Of a DNA stretch of 64,000 nt, positions 46,766 to 56,175 are shown one piece after another (position 1 is the stretch's first letter; each line of letters starts with the position of its first letter). The position numbers and the translations under genes were made by a program. This stretch comes from Collybia mongolica (taxonomy: Eukaryota > Basidiomycota > Agaricomycetes > Agaricales > Clitocybaceae). The stretch covers positions 248,001 to 312,000 of the forward strand of contig JAAXNY010000003.1 of NCBI GenBank assembly GCA_013420905.1. Direction: 5' to 3'. Under the pieces are notes generated by a model that did not search any database, was not told where the DNA came from, and saw only the letters and a program-made list of their open reading frames with translations.

Positions 46766-48676
46766 GATCGTTGGTGATTTAGAATGAGTGTGGTAGAGAG
46801 CGTGTCAACTCCAGCAGTGATACCAATGCCGATATTTTGCAAGTTTGAGGTTGGAAAGTCAAATAAAGAAATAGGATAGAAGTTCTGATTCAAGACATTG
46901 GGTATCAATCAGCTGCGCCGTCGCAAAACAACTCTTCCGTACGCACGAACTTGTCCTTAAACCTCCGTTCGCAGGAACAGATTCAACACCAGGGACCCAA
47001 GTTTTGAAGGTTAAAAGCCAAGTGATAACGCCTATAGATTCGAACGAGCTGTTAGACGCATTGGGGCTTGTATGACAGTAGAGAACGCTAGAGCACTCAC
47101 AATGTTGTCCCGAAACCTCGGCTCGCAGAAACCCGGACTCAACACCAATAGAAACAGCACAATAACTCCTCAAGTATGCTGCGCTTTTCTTCAATCTAAT
47201 CTTGAGAGGCTGAAGCTTCAGCCTATTCGAGTAGCGAGAAGAGAAGAGGACGAGCTGGTTGCTGGCAGCTTCGAGCAAGCCTTGGCTCAAGCGCTCACGT
47301 GTGTGATCCAACAACTCCGATCCTAACCTTGGACCGCAACCACAATGGTCTCATTACACTGCAACTAACGAGTGCTTTTGCACTACAATCATGCCTCAAA
47401 AATCCTAGATCTCGTCCATAACCTCAAGTGAATGCCAAACTACTATCTTCCTATCGGAACTTGTGCCATATTTCCAAACATTGAATTTTGGGAATAAACC
47501 CACGCTCACCAAATGGCAGCGCTTAAAAACAGCCATGGCCACGAGGGGAATGATCAGACAATACCATACCGAAATGGCAGTCGCTGGTACGTTTGGTAGG
47601 CTATTTATGATCATAGACCATGTAAATGCCCTTAATTGTTGGCATGCACACGATGCAAATATCACAACACTGGGCTTTTACCGCAAGGCTCCGTGATGAT
47701 CTGACGGGACTCGGGCTATGGGCTGGTTGAGCTTATTCCCAAGGCTCCGAATTCTGGAGTCTACCACTAGCACCATCGCCCTTATGTAGGACAACATATC
47801 ATCACTCCCGCGAAGCATAAATGAAACCAGGCAGGAACAGCATACACAATTAGGGTCATTGCTAGCGTCTTCCCGGCTAAATTCCTGGCCGCGTCATCTT
47901 ATATCTTTAAGCGGAGCCGGAGACGAAACCCTGCATGCGCTTTGGGTGAGAACGGTATATTGTCGTGCTTCCCTCGTATCCATTATCACTCGTAAGGCGT
48001 GCCGGTGCTTTTAATTGCGCTACCAACAATAATCTCGAAACGTACGTCGAACGTAAGAAGATACCACGCTACTCCTTGTCTGCCTTATCCTATCTTGGCA
48101 CTGGATCATGCCCAACAGATATTTTTTCTGAGTAATGTCATTTCTCCTGTCCAAAGATTATTCAGTATTATAACTCAGGTTCTTTAAAGGTGGAACTATT
48201 CTTGTCGCATTTCTTTATACAAAAATGCAAGACTCGAGGATCCGTGACGGCCTGAATCGGTCAAGCAATGCATTCCTTGGGCCTAGAAATTGAGAGCAGA
48301 GCCGCGGCACTAGCCATAAGAAAATCCATAAAAAAACCCGTTACGTGCGGCTCAGGGGTGCAGACGTACGCCGAACCACGCACTGCATCAAGTGCTGAAC
48401 ATCAACAAGAGCCTATGACAATGCAGTGAGCAAACAATTTTCAATGTCCGCCGGGGGTGGACACGGAATTGGAGAGGAATGATGTTGCTCGCTATACTTG
48501 GCGACAGATGCATTGAAACTTAGAACAAGCCAGCGTTTATTCTCGATTTCACCTCAGTATTATTCACTTGGCTAACCATGAACTCAGAGCTTCAGATTTG
48601 ATCTAACAAAAAAGCACTGTATTTGTAAATCCCCATTCAGTGCAACTGCTGTACAAAGATGTTATAAAAATCGCCT
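46766..48676. other. Intergenic region, no assignable gene
   Basis: Nothing is assignable. A plus-strand open frame at 47072-47326 (VCCAFLQSNLERLKLQPIRV, EDELVAGSFEQALAQALTC) reads like coding sequence, but no start, splice partner or domain was found. An imperfect direct repeat (about 35 nt, starting near 46959 and 47112) lies at its 5' side. Confidence 0.4.
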
Positions 48677-50377
48677 TTACACGATCGATACGTTGACGAT
48701 CTGGCTAGCCACAGAGTAATCCCTATAATGCCTGACGGTCACAAAAACCGATCTCCCATCGTCCAAAGCTACGCTATAGTCATCCGCAATAGAATCGCAG
48801 TCATGCTTTAATGCTTGAAAGGGATTTTTTGGTCTCTTCTTCTCAATCTTAGCACAGGCTCTGTGTCCTCCTTGGGAGTATCCCAACAACAAAAAGAAGT
48901 TTCCTCCGGGGCCACTGCTTTTGAATGTCAACACTTCAATGCCTTCAGAAGGATGTGCCGCGGTGAAGCAACCGAAGCGTTGAACCCAATCCGCAATGGA
49001 TGAGTCTGGTTGGAGATCGGCACTAACTGTATATCCATGCTAGAGCGCAGGAGGGATGATCAAATGGCGTTCCAATTCCCAATCGTGTTGCGAAGGGGGC
49101 ATGTCATACTTCTGTTCTGGCAATTTCTTGATTTCGATATCAACCCGATCGTCGGTTATGGACACCCCCCTGTGCACGATGCAAGAAACAGTAACTAGCC
49201 ACTCGTTGGCAAGATTTGAGGAAGCCCTGTCTGGCAATCCCCTTCTTTCTGTTCGACGAGGATTGGAAGCGGAACGATAGGAGTCTATAATTTTCTGACT
49301 GTCCTCATCCCCGTGAAAGTCCATCAAGACTTCGCACTATAGCATTCTGTCTGGGGCCCTCAGGCAGCCTACTATAACTGCGAATCGTTCGTTTTTTTCA
49401 GATTCATTGAATGTCAGAACAACCTTCTCATTAGGCGCAATGAAACTTCTCCAACATCGTCGAGACACATTCTCTTGTAGATCCTCCGGATCTTTATCTT
49501 CCAATCTTTCAATACTTGGACCGAAAAGCTGTATATGGGGATTCCCATACTTGATGGGCACGATAACGTTCAAATCCAAATCAGCAGGGTTACGCCGATT
49601 GCTGGAACGACCTGGCTTGACCTGATGGTAATCATCCGCAATATATAATGTGGAGAGATGGTCTGGGGTCCCACCATCAATGTCTGTTCGATCTAGGTTC
49701 CATAGCTGCGTTCTAACATACTTGCTGGACTGAAGGAGTGAGGATCGTGCGAGGATAATCATGATTGGCAAAGAGCTTCCAGAGAAACGACAAGTTAAAA
49801 AGGCCACGGTCTCGTGTTCCTTCAATTCCAGAAATAACCACAACGGGTGACCCAATGTGTAGTCCTTGACTGGTGATAGAATAAGGAAGAGGGGCTGGGC
49901 TGTAGCCAGAACGGTTCCCCGCTCGGCCCCCATCTCCAAGTGATTCGGATATCCGTTCAATTCTCCCAGAGCCGTGGAATTCGTGAGGAGCCCGTGCCAA
50001 CATCCCCCGATACGTCTTGTCGCCACGAAAGATCAAGTCGGATTCGTCAATCCAGGCGAATATGGAATGATCATCAGACCCATTGATGATCTCATGTCGA
50101 ACGCCCCTCTCCCCTCCCCGTAAAGGAGCGGCATATTGATGTTGAATATCCCCATCAAACAATATGCAACGTCTTCCTCTCGCGTTGTGTACCTGTTGGC
50201 CGCCCAGGACATTCTAACCGCGACGGGCACGTCATCCAGAATGGTCTCCCCCACAATGACATCTGGGCTAATTCTTGTTATAGTGAATATGATGTCCGCA
50301 GGGTGTATTTGGTGCCGATATCGACCCAGTCTCTCCCATAGAAAACCACTCTCCTAGGCGCAGTGAGTTCCTGCAGC

Positions 50378-50385
50378 GTCCAACC
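50378..50385. repeat. Target-site duplication, left copy
   Basis: GTCCAACC immediately before the left inverted repeat; identical to the right copy. Confidence 0.85.
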
Positions 50386-50406
50386 CAAGGGGGTGGCGGA
50401 ACGGGA
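50386..50406 (+). repeat. Left terminal inverted repeat of the element
   Basis: 21 bp, matching the reverse complement of 51407-51427 at 20 of 21 positions. Confidence 0.85.
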
Positions 50407-50568
50407 CTTCTGCATATAGGGTCGGAACTTTTGGTTCACCATGCGGTGACCCCCCTCCTGCCATATATAGTAATTCCACATCACGTGCTTCATCATATGT
50501 TTCTTATGTTGGCGCAGACAACTCAAAAAATCATATTTCCTACGATGTTATAATTAGCGGTTTACAGA

Positions 50569-51214
50569 TCAAGTACGACGACGTTTTGTGGTTGTAGTAC
50601 TTGCTTTGCAACTTCTGCATGACCAATTCTTAGGTACGATGTCGTATTTCATGCACTCACGATGATACTGACCCAGATTGATCAGCAGCTCAGAGGATTC
50701 TTTTCATGACGACTCACCCAGACGGTCTCACACCCAGGCACCTTGCATCGCATGACAGCATCACCTTTTTCGATCTCGGAATTTGATACCTCGTGGCCAC
50801 ATTCGCATGCACCAAGATCAAATCTCCTTGTCTTGCGGACACGCCGACCTCGGGGCTCGACGTGCAAAGTGACGGAAGGGGATGGCAAAATCTCTGGACC
50901 AAGCTGGGTTGTTGGTGTCATTGACTGGTCTGGTACAAGGTGCGTCCCCTCAGAGGCTTGGGCAGTGTCCGATTTGGTTTTGCCTCTGGCTTGGGCCAGG
51001 TACACGCTTTTTGCCTATCGCGCTCAGCTTGGCAGGGTTTTGACGCACGGTGGATGTCGAGGTTTTTGTGTCCGCATGTACCAACTCGGATGTCACTTCC
51101 ACAATCTGGACACGGAAGCGTGCTTTCCGCCGTAAATTCGCCAGTCGTTCTAAAGGACGCATTACATCAACCTCTGCATCTACATGCCGACACTCACTTT
51201 TTTTTCTTCGGCAT
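50569..51214 (-). CDS. Element-borne zinc-module plus PHD-finger protein
   Basis: Four exons (51214-51198, 51149-51004, 50929-50718, 50667-50569) join in frame to give 157 residues. The N-terminal module is LPCPDCGSDIRVGTC followed by GHKNLDIHRASKPC, a CxxC...H...C type zinc site. A short linker leads to a basic stretch, GRRVRKTRRFDLG. The C-terminal PHD finger reads ACECGHEVSNSEIEKGDAVM, RCKVPGCETVW (end of exon 3), then YHRECMKYDIVPKNWSCRSC after the last intron. This supplies the C4HC3-type ligands and the conserved W before the last Cys pair. The tail is basic (TTTTKRRRT). The third intron boundary (donor GTACCT) is the least certain; without it the first reading frame stops after about 80 residues. 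PHD fingers often bind histone H3 tails; a role in targeting or silencing of the element is inference only. Confidence 0.65.
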
Positions 51215-51406
51215 TTTCAACAGTTATGTCGGTTGGTACAAATTTTCTATTAGGTATTAATTATCTACAACGGCTTCCTATGACGTTTGAACCCATCTCA
51301 TGAGTAATTAAGCTGTCCGATGGCGGCCCGCCGCCGTCTGAATACACAAGTCGGAACTTTTTTTCTGGCCTCCGGCCAGACCCCCCCCCAACACAAGGTC
51401 CGGGAT

Positions 51407-51427
51407 TCCCGTTCCGCCACGCCCTTG
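51407..51427 (-). repeat. Right terminal inverted repeat of the element
   Basis: 21 bp, the inverted partner of 50386-50406. Confidence 0.85.
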
Positions 51428-51435
51428 GTCCAACC
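51428..51435. repeat. Target-site duplication, right copy
   Basis: GTCCAACC immediately after the right inverted repeat. Confidence 0.85.
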
Positions 51436-51910
51436 CCTTGTAAACCACTGACTCATCGCAAATAGAGAATGGGAATCTTCAGGATCGCCCTCACTAGACA
51501 CATCACACAGGTATGCATAGCAAACATCGGCATTCTTGTACCATATATACATCGAATTGATGGCTTCGGAGAGCTCAGCGCTGCTCTCCTTATTGATACA
51601 ACAAGTATCGACCCAGAAGTTGAACCGCGGTGAAGCCCTGCGGTGAGTGGACGTTGCAATACATGAAAGGGAAATGGTTATAGTATACATAGATCATAAC
51701 TCCATACCTAGTTTAAAATTGCGAATACATCATGCCCATATTGATCCCTTCGAACCTCACGTTGGATGGCCCGAAAAGGTCGGACACATCTGTATGTGTA
51801 AGAACGTGGTCGGCGCTTGGGTCTGTTTCGTCCGACATCAATGTCTTGAGCTCGCTATGTTGTATGGTATATGGATGACCCAAAATCCATGACCTATAAA
51901 TTAGTAGGAC

Positions 51911-52581
51911 TCAGAATGGCACCAAATCAAGAACAAGTTGTTCCCACCGGATGCGGCTCTCCTGTGCTTCTGCCTCGGCTGTTCTCCCAAACCGCCTCAA
52001 CACCCTACTATATTCCGCCCTTGCCCACAGTGTATTCTTTGCATACATTTCTGGTATAAGCTCTGCCACGGATAACGCTTTCTCAAGCGTGTTAAGTGCT
52101 TCATGATCGTGCTCGCGGCCCCTAGACAATGCTACGCCGAGGTACAGTAATGGTACAACGTCTTTGGTATCCGCTGCCTCTGTGTTTACACGTTGATATA
52201 TCTCCAATACAAACCTGATCGCAGGCACCGCCTCGGCGATCCTCGACGGCGTCGAATGCTGTACCTTGATCATTAGGGGCTTCACGCGTGCGATTCTCAG
52301 CTCACCCGATAAAGCTGAGCAAGTTGCCAATAGCATTTCTCGAGGAGATGGTCTTTCTTGAGATGCTTTTCGTGCATGTTCAGCGGCGTCAGGGCCCCAA
52401 GGCGGAGGAGATGTGGGATCGACCCGTCTGCCTTGACTTCCTCAATGAGCTCCTCTAGTTGTGAAACAAGTCCGCGTTGGTCTTCACCAGAGATGATATT
52501 GAAAATTCTGGGAATCCGCGAGTCAATAAGCGCTACAGGGTTTGGGCCGAGCAGGTCGGTGTGGACAGTCGGCATAGACAT
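51911..52581 (-). CDS. Unknown-family protein T1, truncated relative to paralog T2
   Basis: Two exons: 52581-52306 (92 codons, start MSMPTVHTDLLGPNPVAL in the context ACCCACCATG) and 52258-51911, giving 207 residues. It is clearly paralogous to the gene at 56176-57038: both have an identical exon-1 length, the same intron position after LYR/FYR, and shared blocks (LRLG.LTP..MHEK..KKDHLL, YWQLAQ, STPSRI.EA.PA, YLGVALSRGR.HD.EAL, RAE.SR.LRR.GRTAEAE). An in-frame TGA at 51911 stops T1. Homologous sequence continues in the same frame after it (YRSWILGHPY, LMSDETDP) to a TAA at 51713. T1 is therefore either a shortened protein or a nonsense-inactivated copy. The helical repeat pattern is loosely TPR-like; no family name is recognised. 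Confidence 0.62.
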
Positions 52582-52893
52582 GGTGGGTCGAGATAAAGGC
52601 TTGTTTATCATGTGACACGCCGCAAGGGCGTAAATACACAACAGACGCGTCGCGTAAATTAAAATGTTAGGGTTTGCAGCGCACAACCTAAACACTTTGA
52701 TCCTCTTTGAGAATATGTAGTGGGCCCCGGTAAGATAGACACCCAAAAACTGGAACGACACATCCAGAATATGTGTTGTGTACCATACCAGCACCCAGGC
52801 AGGAACCATGGTTCCAAGCCCTACGCAAACGGCACTTGCCCTATACTTACCTAGATAAACGCTTAGCGAAATACAAATGTTATCAAAAATTCT

Positions 52894-52994
52894 TGCTCCC
52901 TGCAAGGCTCGAACTTGCGACCTCAGGATTAATGTACGACGTCGCCCAATATATCATATGAGACCTGCGCTCTAGCCAACTGAGCCAAGGAAGC
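52894..52994 (-). tRNA. tRNA-Met(CAT), elongator type, with intron
   Basis: A 101-nt gene. The acceptor stem GCTTCCT pairs with AGGGAGC (one wobble), the D-arm is GCTC/GAGC, and the T-arm has GTTCGAGCC. The anticodon loop is CTCATAA with anticodon CAT at 52958-52960, interrupted after position 37 by an intron of about 26 nt. The AGGTCTCATA...AATCCTGAGGTCG core matches eukaryotic elongator tRNA-Met. Confidence 0.88.
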
Positions 52995-54501
52995 TGAAAG
53001 TCAAACTTTAATCGTGAAATCTCTACATGGTCTCACGGCATACTCACTGGGGTTCCTTCGTTTACTGATCACGAAAGCAGTAATTATCACAAATTTCAAG
53101 TAGCAAGTATACGGGCCGGATCAAATTCGATTCACATCATGTGACCATTACTTGGCTTTCAACGCCATCAGAAGTGCTGCTTAACACTCTCACACTTTGT
53201 GCCATACTTGAATGAGTTGCAAAAAATGGCGCTTAAGAGGAACAGGACAACTAACAAACAATTTTTAAACCTTAAACATCTGTGTTCATCAACATTCGTT
53301 GTCCTACGACAACGGCGTTTTCTCTTCGAAGTCATCTTCAGTCTGACTGGATGATAGTGTGAAGACCATAGACCCCTCTTCGACATAACTGGAAGCCAGT
53401 TGTTTTTCCTCAACCCTTTCTTATGCCAGGATCCGGGATTCAGCCTTACAGTGGGTGGATTTGCCAAAGTGAATTGCAATGTATTTATTTTTGACTATTT
53501 CAGGTTTTCGATATATGGGGGTTCGTACTACAAATATTTGGGTCCATTGGGAATATTCTAACAGCCTCATTATCAGGTATCGTTCGGGACCAGAAGCACG
53601 ACCTATCATCCTGGACGAGGAATTCTGCACATGCAAATTTTTTCCATACTTTTCCAACACATAACATTCACAGTGCAGCGATGGCCTGACACAGTGCTGA
53701 CGCCCAACGCCCGAACCACGGCTGCTGGCTTCGAGAACAGGAATGTCAATATCGTCTCACCCAATTATGTCCGGAATACTCTTCGAGATTCACAGCACGA
53801 GCGGCTTTGATCCGTTGCTGGGATTTCGGTTATGAGTTCTCGCGATTAATTTATGGGCGCTTACGTTCGGCAAAGAACTTCTGACCATTGAGGCATTCAC
53901 GGCAACTCTGACCGGGCTTAAGGTCTCGACTCATTACAGGTCAATTTACCTTATCACTTCAACGAATTTATATCAATTGACCCACTGAACTTCTGCATTT
54001 CGTATCTTGGCCAATGTACCCGACCGTATCTCTCTATCTCACGTCCAAAATATATTCGTTCAAGTCGCCGATCTGTTCGTGAATAATCACACTGTGAGCT
54101 TTCGATACCTTGTTTAGCACCCTACATCGCTCATACTTTTCTACGGTAGTAGCGTCATAATACAAGACAAATAACGTACTCTAATCCCAACTGGAGCCTG
54201 GCAACCTTCTTTGCATCCGACACGCCCAAGTGACGTCTCGAACTTCTCGGCCCAAGTCCCATCAACTTATGACCTGATGTTCATTACCATTGCAGCAACG
54301 TAACCCTCGCACAAACGGAGGTTCGACAGAGACACTGATCTTTAACGGGCCGGACCATCCGGCAGCCCCCATCCGACGTGGGCCGTTGTGGCCGCACGCC
54401 CGCTGCTTAGGTCTTCAATAAGAGGCGAGCTTCATAAGGATGCGTGCTGCTCTGGCAACGGTTACGACTGAGACCCGAATATCATCCCCCAACCGGCTAC
54501 T
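52995..54501. other. Intergenic region, no assignable gene
   Basis: Low coding signal on both strands. Probably the promoter and leader of the CBM1 gene at its right end. Confidence 0.45.
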
Positions 54502-55004
54502 ATGAATTTCAAGGTGATCTATGCTGCGTTTGCCTGCGCAATTTTCACGACCGGTTCCGTATGTACCCTCCTCAAGGTGTACTTATCGGATCATCTACTT
54601 ACCGTATGAACAGGCAGGAGAGACATCTACATCGTCACCTTCGTGGTCTCCAACGTCATCGGCGCCAGGTTGCTTTACAACGGTAATCACTGGTCCGGCC
54701 ACTCAAGTCAGTCACTCTGTTTCGCGATTATACATTGAACTGAGACCACTCCATAGTATGAGCAATGCGGCGGTTCGTATTCCAGATACCCCCTACCCAA
54801 AGATGATTTCCTGAAATATAACCCCAAGGTCCCGGCTCGAACGGCCAGCCCTGTCCTCCTGGACAAATATGCTATGCCTACAGTGAAGTAAGTATCCCAG
54901 CCATTCCTCCTGTGTCCCCGGCTACTCACAACGCATTTCGCAATTAACCACAGTACTTTTCGCAATGCCTACCTGGACACGTCACTCCATGCCTAGGTTC
55001 ATAG
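54502..55004 (+). CDS. Small secreted protein consisting of one CBM1 (cellulose-binding) module
   Basis: Five small exons (54502-54558, 54614-54706, 54757-54772, 54829-54887, 54954-55004) join in frame to 91 residues. Exon 1 is a signal peptide, MNFKVIYAAFACAIFTTGS. Exon 2 is a Ser/Thr/Pro-rich linker (GETSTSSPSWSPTSSAPG). Exons 2-5 build a family 1 carbohydrate-binding module: TQYEQCGG, PGSNGQPCPPGQICYAYSE, YFSQCLPG. This matches the CGGxxxxG...C....C.....YFSQC pattern with all four cysteines and the aromatic residues. There is no catalytic domain, and the protein ends shortly after (TPCLGS, TAG). It could be a stand-alone cellulose-binding secreted protein or effector-like protein, or a remnant of a larger enzyme. 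Intron 3 splits the GG codon, and all donors and acceptors are GT..AG. Confidence 0.72.
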
Positions 55005-56175
55005 AATACAGGGAAATCTTAGTATTTTGTCAGACTTGTCCATTTCCACTCAAAATATATCCTTATGATGCTCGATAGTCCTCGGAATGACCATGCATCA
55101 ACTCCCCCGAACCCGTCTCTCGTTGCTTGGCATTGATCAGAAGCTCGGTCGGCTGCGACGGGCTAGGGCCGTGACCACGACGGCATCCGATGATTACCCC
55201 CCATTTTCCCTCCCGATCCGGTTTCTGACATCTTGACCGCTGAACGCAAGGTTCTTGGGCCGGGCGTTTAAACCAGACGGCTTTCCCTTCCGCTAGCTTC
55301 TTGACGAGCCATCATGATCATTAGGTCTCTCCACACGACGGGCTCGGGTGTGCTCACCCAGGCCTATAATGTAGTGACGCTGGCTTATGCATAGCATAGG
55401 TAGCATTGGTTATCACAACAGCTCCTCAAACATCAACAGCCTCAGCACCTACTCCTTGTTATGATTATACTTACTGGCGGTCCAATCCGAACAGTAAGCC
55501 AAATTGTCTTCCACTTTCTGTAATACTCAGTTTGATGCTCCTTTGTACGTCCTCTAATGGAATATGTATGGTGGTATGAATCCCTTTCAATTCAACGCTA
55601 TAAGAAGTTTTGTTTTGATATATCTATGTAAAGGCATTGGTTAGACCGGACCTACAACGTGCTCGGCTGTAAAAATATGGGTTAACTTCAATGAAGTGTG
55701 TTTCGGATTATGTTCTTGGGTATTCTTCGCGTTGATATTTCATCTGTGAAATTTCCCTAAAGGCTTTCTCAATGTGTTCCAGGGTATACTGCTTAATGTA
55801 TATATAAGTATCAAAGCTGTTGGTGACTTGTCTGACTTGTCCAAAGAATTGAATATTTATCGAAAGAACAGCATTTCCCGAAAGAAACTGAATCCTTTGT
55901 ACCTTGGAGGGCCTCGGTCATCAACAAGCTCGGTGGGACCACACTTTGAATTATATCCCTCTGCTTTCCATTTGTTCCTCTGTTCGAAAATTATTACGCC
56001 AGCCCAAAGGTTCGAAAATGGGACTTGAAATTTGTTGACATTGCATGCGGGACTATACAATGCACATATCCTATATGTCCGGTACAAGGACAGCCAGTTA
56101 GACTGACTATTCAGGGTATCAACACATACCTTGCGTACTAATTATAATTGCATTGTCCGTAATGTCCCAATGTAT
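55005..56175. other. Intergenic region with possible secreted-protein fragment
   Basis: Around 55421-55500 (plus) a frame reads TAPQTSTASAPTPCYDYTYW, a Thr/Ser/Pro linker followed by Cys and aromatic residues like fungal secreted proteins, but no start or full model was found. The remainder is AT-rich and empty. Confidence 0.35.

Larger units (their letters stand above)
50386..51427 (-). mobile_element. 1042-bp TIR element (hAT-like) inserted in the HET gene
   Basis: The element is bounded by 21-bp terminal inverted repeats, CAAGGGGGTGGCGGAACGGGA at the left and its reverse complement at the right with a single mismatch (G to C at position 7). An exact 8-bp duplication, GTCCAACC, flanks it. 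An 8-bp duplication and ends of the form YARNG are hallmarks of the hAT superfamily. A 12-bp subterminal repeat, GTCGGAACTTTT, occurs in direct orientation near both ends (50421-50432 and 51350-51361). Removing the element with one duplication copy rejoins the HET frame as SQWFTRG-WTLQELTAP. No transposase is encoded, so it would need one in trans. It carries the gene at 50569-51214. Confidence 0.85.
48677..51650 (-). pseudogene. HET-domain (heterokaryon incompatibility-type) gene, truncated and interrupted
   Basis: The HET-domain core is unmistakable: FWVDTCCINKESSAELSEAI, MYIWYKNADVCYAYLCDV, SQWFTRGWT, then (beyond the inserted element) LQELTAPRRVVFYGRDWVDIGTK, DVPVAVRMSWAANRYTTREED and AYCLMGIFNINMPLLYGEG. 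The usual first 60-80 residues are missing, because the neighbouring gene's 3' end lies immediately upstream. Beyond the 50386-51427 insertion there are more lesions. A frameshift lies in a G-rich run at about 50108-50125 (into HEIINGSDDHSIFAWIDESD) and another at about 49830-49860. In-frame TAG codons sit at 49337-49339 and 49040-49042. The final open stretch ends with a stop at 48677. HET proteins trigger incompatibility cell death between fungal strains; this copy cannot encode a full protein. Confidence 0.82.
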
